Positions 36,195 to 43,959 of a stretch of 64,000 nucleotides of DNA are shown here, piece by piece (within the stretch, counting starts at the first letter, position 1; each line of letters opens with the position of its first letter). Below the pieces are notes generated by a model. It ran no database searches and had not been told where the DNA came from. It worked only from the letters and a program-made list of their open reading frames with translations. The stretch comes from Mycolicibacterium sp. CBMA 226 (lineage in GTDB: Bacteria > Actinomycetota > Actinomycetes > Mycobacteriales > Mycobacteriaceae). A program made the translations under genes and the position numbers. The stretch is taken from positions 1-64,000 of the forward strand of contig NZ_VTGY01000005.1 in assembly GCF_009729075.1 (NCBI RefSeq). The letters run 5' to 3'.

Positions 36195-36941
36195 TCAGAA
36201 CGCGGGCACTACCAGGCCACCGTACGAATGTGCGATGAACGAGCGCACGGATTCTGACTGTAAGGCCCTGGCCAACAGTCTGATTGGCTCGCTCTGATGG
36301 TTGTCCGGGCGGGCGACGAGATATTCGGCGTAGTCGCGGTTCGCGTGGTCGCAGTAGAGCGCTGCCCGTAGGTCGATCTGACGGTCCATGGCGTAGTTGC
36401 CGAACAGGAAAACCAGATCGAAGTCCGCGAGGACATCTGCCAGGTGCGCGCTGGCGATTTCCTTGAACAGCAGTTGTTTCGGGTTCTCGATGATCGCGTC
36501 GATGCCGGGGGCGGACAACTCTTCAGTACACAGGGTCAGCAGACCGAGGTCATGAAGGATGCGCAATGCACGTCCGACATTCGCCGGATCGCCCGGCAGT
36601 GCGACCTGTGCGTACTGCGGCACGTCGTCGAGAGTGGCAATGGATCCCGAATAGAGCGCGAACGGTTCGATGTGCACCGGTGCGACCGGAACGAGCCGCT
36701 GCGCCGATGCGGTGTTGAATTCGTCGAGGAAGGGCAGGTACTGAAAGAAGTTCGCGTCGATCGCCCCGGCGGCCAAGTGCTGGTTCGGTTCGTCGAACGT
36801 ATCGAACACTTCGACATGGAGGTCGATTCCGTCGCGCGCGAGCGCCGGGCGCACGTGATCGAGGATCTCGGCGTGCGGCACCGGCGTCGCCCCCACGCGC
36901 AGAACGCGGTCTGTGCCGCGTATCGATCGAATGGTCCCCAC
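36195..36941 (-). CDS. MetQ/NlpA-like ligand-binding protein without export signal
   Basis: A 248-residue protein with the NlpA/MetQ fold: LRVGATPVPHAEILDHVRPAL, VEVFDTFDEPNQHLAAGAIDANFFQYLPFLDEFN and VALPGDPANVGRALRILHDLGLL. MetQ proteins bind D/L-methionine for ABC import. No signal peptide or lipobox Cys precedes the domain. I place the start at GTG 36941 (AAAGGGG upstream); extensions to 36980 or 37016 add no hydrophobic segment. No MetN or MetI genes adjoin it. It diverges from the permease/ligase/monooxygenase operon. Confidence 0.8.
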   Translation of the reverse strand: MGTIRSIRGTDRVLRVGATPVPHAEILDHVRPALARDGIDLHVEVFDTFDEPNQHLAAGAIDANFFQYLPFLDEFNTASAQRLVPVAPVHIEPFALYSGSIATLDDVPQYAQVALPGDPANVGRALRILHDLGLLTLCTEELSAPGIDAIIENPKQLLFKEIASAHLADVLADFDLVFLFGNYAMDRQIDLRAALYCDHANRDYAEYLVARPDNHQSEPIRLLARALQSESVRSFIAHSYGGLVVPAF

Positions 36942-37067
36942 TGACAACCCCTTTGACTGGTGCGCACCCGGCGCCATGTGACCGAGCCTACCGACCGGAT
37001 GCCGAATCTGCGGCACCGAAGTCCGCCGAGTGTTACGGCATGTGACGCATTGTCAGCGCCGGTGTCC

Positions 37068-37095
37068 GGCCGGCTGGAGCACGTCCAGCCTGGCC
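37068..37095 (+). promoter_or_regulatory. Leader hairpin before the permease operon
   Basis: GGCCGGCTGGA (37068-37078) pairs with TCCAGCC-T-GGCC (37084-37095), with one bulged T and a GCACG loop. It ends 46 bases before the permease ATG. It may be a 5'-UTR regulatory structure or the terminator of a short leader transcript. I see no match to a known riboswitch. Confidence 0.45.
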
Positions 37096-37141
37096 AATAG
37101 TTTTCGTATCCAACAACATTCACCGACTAGCAAGGGGCGTC

Positions 37142-38584
37142 ATGGCAGTCGAACATACGGCGGCGCGCACCGATGGTGGGCCTCCGGCCGGCACTCAACG
37201 CCTGCGTGGCAATTTGGGAATCCCGGCCATCGTCTTCATGGTGCTGGCCGCGGCGGCGCCGTTGGGCGTCATCGGCGGACCGGTGCCATTGGGCATCGCC
37301 ACCGGCAATGGCTCAGGGTTCCCCGCGACGTTCGTCATCGCCACCGTCGTGCTCCTCGTGTTCGCGATCGGCTTCACCGCGATGACGCCCTTCGTTCGTG
37401 AAGCCGGGGCGTTCTTTTCGTATGTGCAGCAGGGGTTTGGATCCGGTCCGGCCATCGGTGCTGCGTTCGTGGCGGTCCTGACGTACGCCTCGATGGAGGC
37501 CGCGGTCTACGGCCTGCTCGGTCCGCAGCTCGGTGGCCTGTTGGCCTTGGTTGGTGTGCCCCAGTTGCCGTGGCCGGTGTGGGCATTCGCCGGGCTCGCG
37601 GTGACCACCTACCTCGGCTATCGCAACATCGAGCTGTCCAGTCGGGTACTCGCTGTTCTGCTTGTTGCCGAGATCGCCATCGTCGTCGTCCTCGACGCGG
37701 TCATCGTCGGACACGGTGGTGACCACGGGTTGTCGACGGGACTGCTCAACCCCGCCCAGATCACCTCGGGCGCACCGGGAATCGGGCTGCTCTTCGCGAT
37801 CATCTCGTTCCTCGGGTTCGAGGCGACGGCCATCTTCCGCGATGAGGCACGTGATCCGGACCGCACCATCCCGTACGCGACGTATCTGGCACTGGCCGTG
37901 ATCGGCGTCTTCTACACGGTATCGAGCTGGGCCCTGATCTCGGCGTGGGGTGATCGCGAAGCCGTTGAGCGCGCCACGAATTCGGGCGGAACCATGCTGG
38001 TCGACACCGCACAGCGATACCTGGGTGTGGTTGGAGCCGACATCATTCAGGTCCTGTTCGTCACCAGTCTCTTCGCCTGCATCCTGTCTTTCCACAACGT
38101 GGTGTCCCGTTACCTGTTCGCGCTGTCCGGCCGGGGCGTGCTGCCCGCCGCCTTCGGCCGGCCACACACCCGCCACGGCTCGCCGCACGTCGCATCGCTG
38201 GTGTTGTCGGCACTGATCCTCGCGGTCATCGGTGTCGCCACGGTTGCGCAGCTCGACCCGAGCACGGAGTTCTACACCTGGCTGTCCGGCATCACCACGG
38301 TCGGTGTGCTCGCGCTGATGGTGCTGACGAGCGCGGCGGTGTTGACGTTCTTCGCCCGGGACCGGCGGCACTACTCGGTGTGGCGCGTCCGGGTGGCTCC
38401 GGCGCTGGGCCTGGCCGGGCTGGTGGCGTTCCTGGGCCTGATCCTGGAGAACCTCAAGGACCTGGTCGGCGGGTCGTCGGGCTTGGCGTTGGCCGTAATC
38501 CTGGTGCTGGTCGTGGGTTTCGTGGGCGGTGCCGTGCTTGGCTACCGCCGGGCGCGGACGGTGTCGGCCGGGGCGGAGGGCTGA
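37142..38584 (+). CDS. APC-family amino acid/amine permease
   Basis: A 480-residue permease with about 12 membrane helices. The first has GIPAIVFMVLAAAAPLGVIGG; SFLGFEATAIFRDEARDPDRTIPYAT at ~225-250 is the typical APC helix 6 region. It starts the five-gene operon and ends one base before the ligase ATG. Its substrate is probably the amine or amino acid processed by the following enzymes. Confidence 0.88.
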   Translation: MAVEHTAARTDGGPPAGTQRLRGNLGIPAIVFMVLAAAAPLGVIGGPVPLGIATGNGSGFPATFVIATVVLLVFAIGFTAMTPFVREAGAFFSYVQQGFGSGPAIGAAFVAVLTYASMEAAVYGLLGPQLGGLLALVGVPQLPWPVWAFAGLAVTTYLGYRNIELSSRVLAVLLVAEIAIVVVLDAVIVGHGGDHGLSTGLLNPAQITSGAPGIGLLFAIISFLGFEATAIFRDEARDPDRTIPYATYLALAVIGVFYTVSSWALISAWGDREAVERATNSGGTMLVDTAQRYLGVVGADIIQVLFVTSLFACILSFHNVVSRYLFALSGRGVLPAAFGRPHTRHGSPHVASLVLSALILAVIGVATVAQLDPSTEFYTWLSGITTVGVLALMVLTSAAVLTFFARDRRHYSVWRVRVAPALGLAGLVAFLGLILENLKDLVGGSSGLALAVILVLVVGFVGGAVLGYRRARTVSAGAEG

Positions 38585-38585
38585 G

Positions 38586-39923
38586 ATGTCCGTGACAACG
38601 GAAGCAGCAGCAGGCGAGCGGCACCGGAACGTTGTCAGTCTGCTCGACTCCGGCGCCATCACCGAGGTCGAGGTGGCGTGGAGCGACCAGTTCGGCCATG
38701 CACTGGGCAAGCGGGTGCCCGCTGACCAGTTCCGTAGTCGCGCCGGGACATCCGGGTTCGGCTTCTGCGACGGAGCGCTTGCGTGGAACTCCAACGCGCG
38801 GGTGATCGAAAGCCTTCGGTCGACCAACTGGAACACGGGCTACCCCGACGCGTTCGCCATACCCGACTTGAGCACCTTCCGCGAGCTGCCGTGGCGGCCC
38901 GGCGTGGGACATGTCATCTCCGACATCGTCAGGCACGACAGGACGCCGTCGCCGCTCGATCCGCGTGCTGTCTTGAGGCGGGTCATCGAGCGACTGGCGA
39001 GCCTGGGATACACCGCCAAAGTCGGTGCCGAATTCGAGTTCTACCTGCTCAATGCCGACGGGTCGATCTTCCAGGACGATGTACACGCCTACTCGCTGCA
39101 GAACGCCAACACTCTTGAACCGGTACTCAGCGAGCTCTATTCGGTACTGCGCGAGTTCACGTCCCTGGAGGGCCTGCTCACCGAATACGGTCCCGGGCAG
39201 GTCGAGGCGAACCTCGTCTACAGCGATGCACTGGATGCCGCCGACAACAGTGCCCGGCTCAAGTACGCGGTCAAGGAGATCGCCCGACGCAACGGCAAAT
39301 TGGCGACGTTCATGCCCAAGCCGTTCTCCGAGCACTCCGGAAGTTCTGCGCACCTGCATATTTCGCTGTGGCGCGACGGCGAGCCGGTCTTTTCCGGCGC
39401 CGACGGCACAGAGAGCCAGGTCGGACTCCATGCCATCGCCGGACTGCTCGAGCACCTGCCGTCGATCACGCTGTTCGGGGCGCATTCGGTCAACGCGTAC
39501 CGCAGGTACGTCCCCGGTTCGTTCGCCCCCGCGACTCTGACGTGGAGCCGCGACAACCGGACGTCTGCCGTGCGGTCGCTTCTGGAGCCGACGCCCGAGG
39601 CGACACGAATCGAGCTGCGCACCGGCGCATCGGACGCAAACCCATACTGGCTCATCGCATCTGCCCTAGCCGCTGTCGTCGCCGGGCTGGAAGTCAGACG
39701 CAACCCGCCCGCGCCGCAGACCGGCAACCTCTACGAGGTCGGGGTGCGGCTACCGGAATCGCTCGGCGTCGCGATCGCGCTGGCGCGCAGCGACGACGCC
39801 ATCCTGGACATCTTGGGCGCGGACTCCGTGCATGACTTCGCCGAGATCGCACAGAGTGAGTGGGACGAATACTCCGGTGCCGTCACCGACTGGGAATTCC
39901 GGCGCTACCTGGAGAACTCATGA
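38586..39923 (+). CDS. Glutamine-synthetase-family ligase (gamma-glutamyl-amine synthetase type)
   Basis: A 445-residue member of the GS superfamily. Metal/glutamate-site motifs are GAEFEFYL (Glu149, Glu151) and GPGQVEANL. The ATP-site motifs are SSAHLHISLW and the NAYRRYVPGSFAP region. True GlnA features such as the adenylylation-site loop are not evident. Together with the PuuD-like hydrolase in the operon this points to ATP-dependent gamma-glutamylation of an amine, as by PuuA, IpuC or mycobacterial GlnA3-type enzymes. The following gene overlaps by four bases. Confidence 0.85.
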   Translation: MSVTTEAAAGERHRNVVSLLDSGAITEVEVAWSDQFGHALGKRVPADQFRSRAGTSGFGFCDGALAWNSNARVIESLRSTNWNTGYPDAFAIPDLSTFRELPWRPGVGHVISDIVRHDRTPSPLDPRAVLRRVIERLASLGYTAKVGAEFEFYLLNADGSIFQDDVHAYSLQNANTLEPVLSELYSVLREFTSLEGLLTEYGPGQVEANLVYSDALDAADNSARLKYAVKEIARRNGKLATFMPKPFSEHSGSSAHLHISLWRDGEPVFSGADGTESQVGLHAIAGLLEHLPSITLFGAHSVNAYRRYVPGSFAPATLTWSRDNRTSAVRSLLEPTPEATRIELRTGASDANPYWLIASALAAVVAGLEVRRNPPAPQTGNLYEVGVRLPESLGVAIALARSDDAILDILGADSVHDFAEIAQSEWDEYSGAVTDWEFRRYLENS

Positions 39924-40957
39924 CTGCCACTTTGACCGCGCCCCGATTCGGGGTGTGGGCACCGGTCTACGGAACCTGGGGCGCCAGAACGCATCCCGTG
40001 GAAGTTCCGGACGCCAGCTACCGGCGGACGCGTGACCTCATTGTCCGGGCCGAAGAGCTGGGTTTCGATTCGACGTTGGTGGCCCAGCACGTACTGCATC
40101 CGGGCGGTGCCGAGCACGACGTACTGGAAACCTGGTCAACGCTGGCCGCACTGGCGGAGGCCACCAGTCGCGTCGAGTTGATCGGTGCGATCAAGCCGTT
40201 GCTGTTCAATCCGCTGGTCTTCGCGAAAACGGTTGCCAACATTGAACAAATCGCTGCCGACCGGGTGGCGATCAACCTCGTCAGCGGTTGGTTTCTTCCC
40301 GAGCTGGAGGCGATCGGCCTCGGCGACGTCACCCATGGTGATCGCTACGAATACTCCCGGGAGTGGCTCGACGTCGTCGGTCGGCTGTGGCGCGGCGATG
40401 CCATCGAATCCGGGCTGGAGGGGGCCGTGGCGGCCGGTGCTCAGTTGCGGCCGGCCCTCGAACGCACCCCGCGCGTGTACCTTGGCGGTGAATCGGAAGC
40501 GGCGCGCGCCCTGGCGGCAGCGCAGGCCGACGTGTTCTTCCTGAACGGGCGGCCGCCACAAGATGCGGCGGACATCATCGACGATATGCGGCGTCGGGAG
40601 CGGAACAAGCCGGAGCCCTTGCAATTCGGGCTGTCCGCGTTCGTCATCGCTCGGGAGACAGCAGAGGAAGCGCATCGCGAATTCGAGTACCTGCAGAGCC
40701 TGGTCGACGGTTCGGGCCAGCGGGACCGCACCGTGGGAGCCGATCCCGCCACCGCCATGTTCAAGGTGCACGAAGGTGTCGCTCGCGTGGGTACGAACGG
40801 CGGCACCCTCGCCGGGCTCATCGGCAGTTATGAGCAGGTGGCCGAACGGATCACGACATTCGCGGGCCTCGGCATCGACCTGTTCATGCTGCAGTTCCAG
40901 CCGCTGGAAGCCGAGATGGAACGGTTCGCGACCCACATCCTGCCCCTGTTCCGATGA
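39920..40957 (+). CDS. SfnG-like FMN-dependent monooxygenase (LLM class)
   Basis: A 345-residue luciferase-like monooxygenase. Its pattern is close to SfnG, the dimethylsulfone monooxygenase: RVAINLVSGWFLPELEAIG, FVIARETAEEAHREFEYL, and an ending in FATHILPLFR. SfnG and SsuD relatives use reduced FMN and O2 to break C-S bonds. The ATG overlaps the ligase stop (ATGA). A reductase supplying FMNH2 is not encoded in the operon. The substrate could be a sulfone, sulfonate or other oxidisable carbon, so the sulfur assignment is an inference. Confidence 0.85.
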   Translation: MTATLTAPRFGVWAPVYGTWGARTHPVEVPDASYRRTRDLIVRAEELGFDSTLVAQHVLHPGGAEHDVLETWSTLAALAEATSRVELIGAIKPLLFNPLVFAKTVANIEQIAADRVAINLVSGWFLPELEAIGLGDVTHGDRYEYSREWLDVVGRLWRGDAIESGLEGAVAAGAQLRPALERTPRVYLGGESEAARALAAAQADVFFLNGRPPQDAADIIDDMRRRERNKPEPLQFGLSAFVIARETAEEAHREFEYLQSLVDGSGQRDRTVGADPATAMFKVHEGVARVGTNGGTLAGLIGSYEQVAERITTFAGLGIDLFMLQFQPLEAEMERFATHILPLFR

Positions 40958-40974
40958 GCTGAGAAGGAAACCCC

Positions 40975-42174
40975 ATGACCGTTACGACGTTGGCAGCAGG
41001 GTCCGTCGCCGACCGGCGGGCGCTGTTGCAGTCGGTCGTCGAAACTCTCGGCGAGCAAGACGCCCAATACGAGCTGTCCCGCACGTTGCACCACGACTCG
41101 ATCCGCGCGATCTCTGCCACCGGTGTCCTCGCCCTGCGGATCCCCCGGGAGTACGGCGGCCCAGGCGGTTCCATCGTCGATGTCATCGAGACCGTGATCG
41201 ACATCGCACAGGCCAGCTCCAACGTGGCCCAGGCACTCCGCGCCCATTTCGGATTCGTGGAACGACTCCTGGGCAACCGGGGCGACGACGCTCTGCGGGC
41301 CCACTGGTTTCCCGAAGTCCTCAGGGGGAAGATTGTCGGCAACGCGATCACCGAATCCGTCGGTGCATCCCCGGGAGCCATCGGCACCACGTTGCGTTCC
41401 ACGGGCGGCGGCCGATATCGATTGGACGGCAAGAAGTTCTACTCGACCGGGACCCTGTATGCCGATCTGATCGCCGTCTCGGCCGAGCGGGAGGATGGCC
41501 GTGAAGTGCACGTGATCATCCCGGCCGACCGGCAAGGTGTGACGTTGTTCGACGATTGGGATGGATTCGGACAGCGGTTGACCGCGAGCGGTGCAACGAC
41601 TTTCGAGGCAGTGCCGGTCCACGAGGACGAGGTGTCGCTGGTCCCTGCGGACCACCGGCTCGCACACAGCCAGACGTTCCTGCAGCTCTATCTCACCGCC
41701 GTCGCTGTGGGAATTGCCAAGGGCGCCTTGCGGGACGCCATCTGGTTCGTCCAGAACAAGGCGCGTCCTGCCGCCCACGCGTTGACTCCCTCGGCCGCCC
41801 AGGATCCGTTCATCTTGCAGGCGGTAGGGGAGATCGCTGCCTGGACTTCGACCGCCACCGCTGTCACCCTCAGTGCCGCAGGGGCAGTGGATCACGTGGT
41901 CGACTCTGGCCAGATCGACGATCAGCAGGCCATCGGTGCCGCCGCGATCGAGGTGGCGAAGGCCCAACTCGTTGCCGAACGACTCACCCTCGATGCCGCG
42001 CAGCGGTTGTTCGATACCGGTGGCGCGTCGGCAACGGCGCGGACGCTGAATCTCGACCGGCATTGGCGTAACGCGCGAACCGTCGCCAGTCACAACCCGT
42101 TGGCGTACAAAGCCTGGGCAACAGGGGATTTCCTGGTCAATGGCGCCCTTCCGCCCAACTCCGGATACTTTTAG
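40975..42174 (+). CDS. DszC/SfnC-like flavin monooxygenase of the acyl-CoA dehydrogenase fold
   Basis: A 399-residue protein. It has ALRIPREYGGPGG at ~52-64, AQALRAHFGFVERLL at ~83-97, and SVGASPGAIGTTLRSTGGGRYRLDGKKFYSTGTLYADLIAVSA at ~121-164, split here by its beta-domain loops. The C-terminal helical part has LNLDRHWRNARTVASHNP. This is the DszC/SfnC/SfnB group, in which the dehydrogenase fold works as a flavin-dependent monooxygenase. It is 17 bases after the SfnG-like gene. The two probably perform successive oxidations. Confidence 0.85.
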   Translation: MTVTTLAAGSVADRRALLQSVVETLGEQDAQYELSRTLHHDSIRAISATGVLALRIPREYGGPGGSIVDVIETVIDIAQASSNVAQALRAHFGFVERLLGNRGDDALRAHWFPEVLRGKIVGNAITESVGASPGAIGTTLRSTGGGRYRLDGKKFYSTGTLYADLIAVSAEREDGREVHVIIPADRQGVTLFDDWDGFGQRLTASGATTFEAVPVHEDEVSLVPADHRLAHSQTFLQLYLTAVAVGIAKGALRDAIWFVQNKARPAAHALTPSAAQDPFILQAVGEIAAWTSTATAVTLSAAGAVDHVVDSGQIDDQQAIGAAAIEVAKAQLVAERLTLDAAQRLFDTGGASATARTLNLDRHWRNARTVASHNPLAYKAWATGDFLVNGALPPNSGYF

Positions 42175-42201
42175 GCCTGTGCTGAGAAGAGGGGCCCGAT
42201 A

Positions 42202-42918
42202 GTGGCCGCACCTGCTGTCGTCGTGCCGAAGCGATTCTCGGTCGGCGACGATCCACGAGTCATCGCGGCGAATGAACTCTTCGACCGGATTGTCGAACTG
42301 GTGGCCGAGGCCGGGCTGACGCCGCTGGTGGTCGACGACCCGTTCGTGGCGCTGTCCGGCACCAGCGGACTCGTGCTGCCCGGCGGCGGAGACATCAATC
42401 CGCAGCGCTATGGGCAGGTCGCCACCGCCGCGGTGTACGACGTCAACGATGCGCAGGACGAACTCGACTTCATCTTGGCGGCGCGGGCACAGGACGCCGG
42501 GTTGCCGGTGCTCGGCATCTGTCGCGGCGCACAGGTACTCAACGCACTGCGGGGCGGCGATCTCCACATCGACCTGGTGCCGAGCGACGTCCCGCACCGG
42601 AGCACGACTGCCGACGAGTTGTTCGGATGGCATCCGGTTGCTCTGGCGGCGGGCAGCCGCGTGCATGCCGCACACCACGCCGAGCGGATCGTCGTCGCGT
42701 CGGCCCACCACCAGGGCATCGCGTCACTGGGCACGGGACTGGTGGTGACCGGTCAAGCGGCTGATGGTCTTATCGAGTGTTTCGAGGCCGTCGACGGTTG
42801 GGTCCTTGCGGTGCAATGGCATCCGGAGGCACCGGGCACGACGGAGGCGGTGCAGCGTGCGCCGTTCGACGCGCTGGCTCAAGCCATCGGAATCGATGAT
42901 CGCCTAGCTCGGCGCTGA
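42202..42918 (+). CDS. PuuD-like gamma-glutamyl hydrolase (class I glutamine amidotransferase fold)
   Basis: A 238-residue peptidase C26 protein. The nucleophile is Cys in LGICRGAQVLN (~98), the catalytic His is in VQWHPE (~212), and LVLPGGGDINP lies at ~57-67. Relatives hydrolyse gamma-glutamyl-GABA and similar amides. It ends the operon, 27 bases after the flavoprotein, and would release glutamate at the end of a gamma-glutamylated pathway opened by the GS-like ligase. Confidence 0.88.
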   Translation: MAAPAVVVPKRFSVGDDPRVIAANELFDRIVELVAEAGLTPLVVDDPFVALSGTSGLVLPGGGDINPQRYGQVATAAVYDVNDAQDELDFILAARAQDAGLPVLGICRGAQVLNALRGGDLHIDLVPSDVPHRSTTADELFGWHPVALAAGSRVHAAHHAERIVVASAHHQGIASLGTGLVVTGQAADGLIECFEAVDGWVLAVQWHPEAPGTTEAVQRAPFDALAQAIGIDDRLARR

Positions 42919-42994
42919 GAATTGCGTCGCCGCCTCGATTCCGAGCAGGCGCTCGAGGCCGTCGCTACCTGTGGTCGTAGCAGATACGCCCGCG

Positions 42995-43016
42995 TAGTTC
43001 GGTGGCCACCGAACTA
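42995..43016. promoter_or_regulatory. 22-bp perfect palindrome
   Basis: TAGTTCGGTGG (42995-43005) is followed directly by its exact complement CCACCGAACTA (43006-43016). It lies 77 bases past the puuD-like stop and just before the truncated ICL-like frame. The lack of a loop favours a protein-binding site over a terminator. No second copy was noticed in the window. Confidence 0.55.
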
Positions 43017-43037
43017 TCGAGCGGTCACGATGTACCC

Positions 43038-43451
43038 ATGGACACGTGCGCGCTGATCACGGCATTCAAGAGCGCGGCGCCGGACGTGTTCGTCAATGCC
43101 CGCGTCGACACGTATTGGCTGCACCTGCCCACGGACGACACCACCTTGCGCGCATTGGCGTACGTCGACGCCGGAGCGGATGGCGTGTTCGTGCCCGGCC
43201 TTCGCGATGAGCACGTGATCGAGCAGCTCGTCGCCACGCTCGGCGAAACTCCGCTCAACCTGCTCGCACAACTCCCGCTCCACCGGCTCGGCGAACTCGG
43301 CGTCCGCCGCGTGAGCACCGGGTCGCTGCCGTTCCGTGTCGCCATCACGCAGGCCACGTCCGCGGTGACGGCATACGCGACGGGTGCACCGACGCCCGCT
43401 GCCATGTCCTACGACGAAGCGCAGGCGCTTACCCAGGTAGCGATCGACTGA
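43038..43451 (+). pseudogene. 5'-truncated isocitrate lyase/PEP mutase-family remnant
   Basis: An open frame of 137 residues matching the C-terminal half of ICL/PEPM proteins. ALITAFKSAAPDVFVNARVDTYW is followed by ALAYVDAGADGVFVPGLRD, a stretch beginning LNLLAQLP, and LGELGVRRVSTGSLPFR. The family is about 250-270 residues. The metal-binding N-terminal half is missing, and the upstream 120 bases carry no trace of it. The frame opens at 43002, but homology begins around 43040. A short product may still be made. Confidence 0.65.
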
Positions 43452-43934
43452 TCAGCTGGCCGCGTTCGGCAGCAGCGGTGGGCAGTTCCCGTGGGCATCG
43501 GCCGCCAGCTCGAAATGCCAGAGTTCGTTGGCGTAGATCTGACACAGGCCGAACCGCGCACCGTTGGCGATCAGCCAGGTGTCGGCGCTCTTGCCACCGA
43601 TATCGACGGCCTGGCCGCTGACGTGCTTGGACTGCTGCGGTGTCTGAACATATTGCCGTGCAGCGTTGTAACTGCCATAGGTCTGGATCGCGTCATCGAG
43701 CAGTTGCTGCTGGAACTCGGGACTGCGCCAGCCGGAGGTGATCGTCATGGTGATCCCGTCGGCGCTCGCCGCGGTGGCCGCCTGCTGGACGGCCGCCAGT
43801 AAGGCTGGATCAAGCCGGCCGACGGTGGGATCGGATACGTCGAATGGGCTGGCCGCATCGGCGGACGCGATCGGTCTCGGTCCGAGCAACGTGAGCGCAC
43901 CTGCCAAGGCCGAAACGGTACCGAGGAGTCGCAT
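43452..43934 (-). CDS. VanY-like D-alanyl-D-alanine carboxypeptidase (M15), secreted
   Basis: A 160-residue exported zinc peptidase. The signal peptide spans ~1-27. The M15B zinc site is His104 and Asp111 in SKHVSGQAVDIG and His140 in WHFEL; ITSGWRSPEFQ at ~65-74 is the usual preceding motif. It would trim peptidoglycan stem peptides in the periplasm. It follows the SpeD-SpeE fusion gene by 25 bases on the same strand, so it is likely the last gene of that operon. Confidence 0.88.
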   Translation of the reverse strand: MRLLGTVSALAGALTLLGPRPIASADAASPFDVSDPTVGRLDPALLAAVQQAATAASADGITMTITSGWRSPEFQQQLLDDAIQTYGSYNAARQYVQTPQQSKHVSGQAVDIGGKSADTWLIANGARFGLCQIYANELWHFELAADAHGNCPPLLPNAAS

Positions 43935-43959
43935 GGGAACCGACCCTACTCGGCGTCGG

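Noticed and set aside
36942..37141. SAM-type riboswitch before the permease operon
   Set aside because: The leader hairpin is clear, but I could not find the conserved SAM-I or SAM-IV core sequences around it.
40828..42711. 627-codon minus-strand frame opposite the flavoprotein and PuuD-like genes
   Set aside because: Shadow frame; both plus-strand genes have catalytic motifs and ribosome-binding sites.
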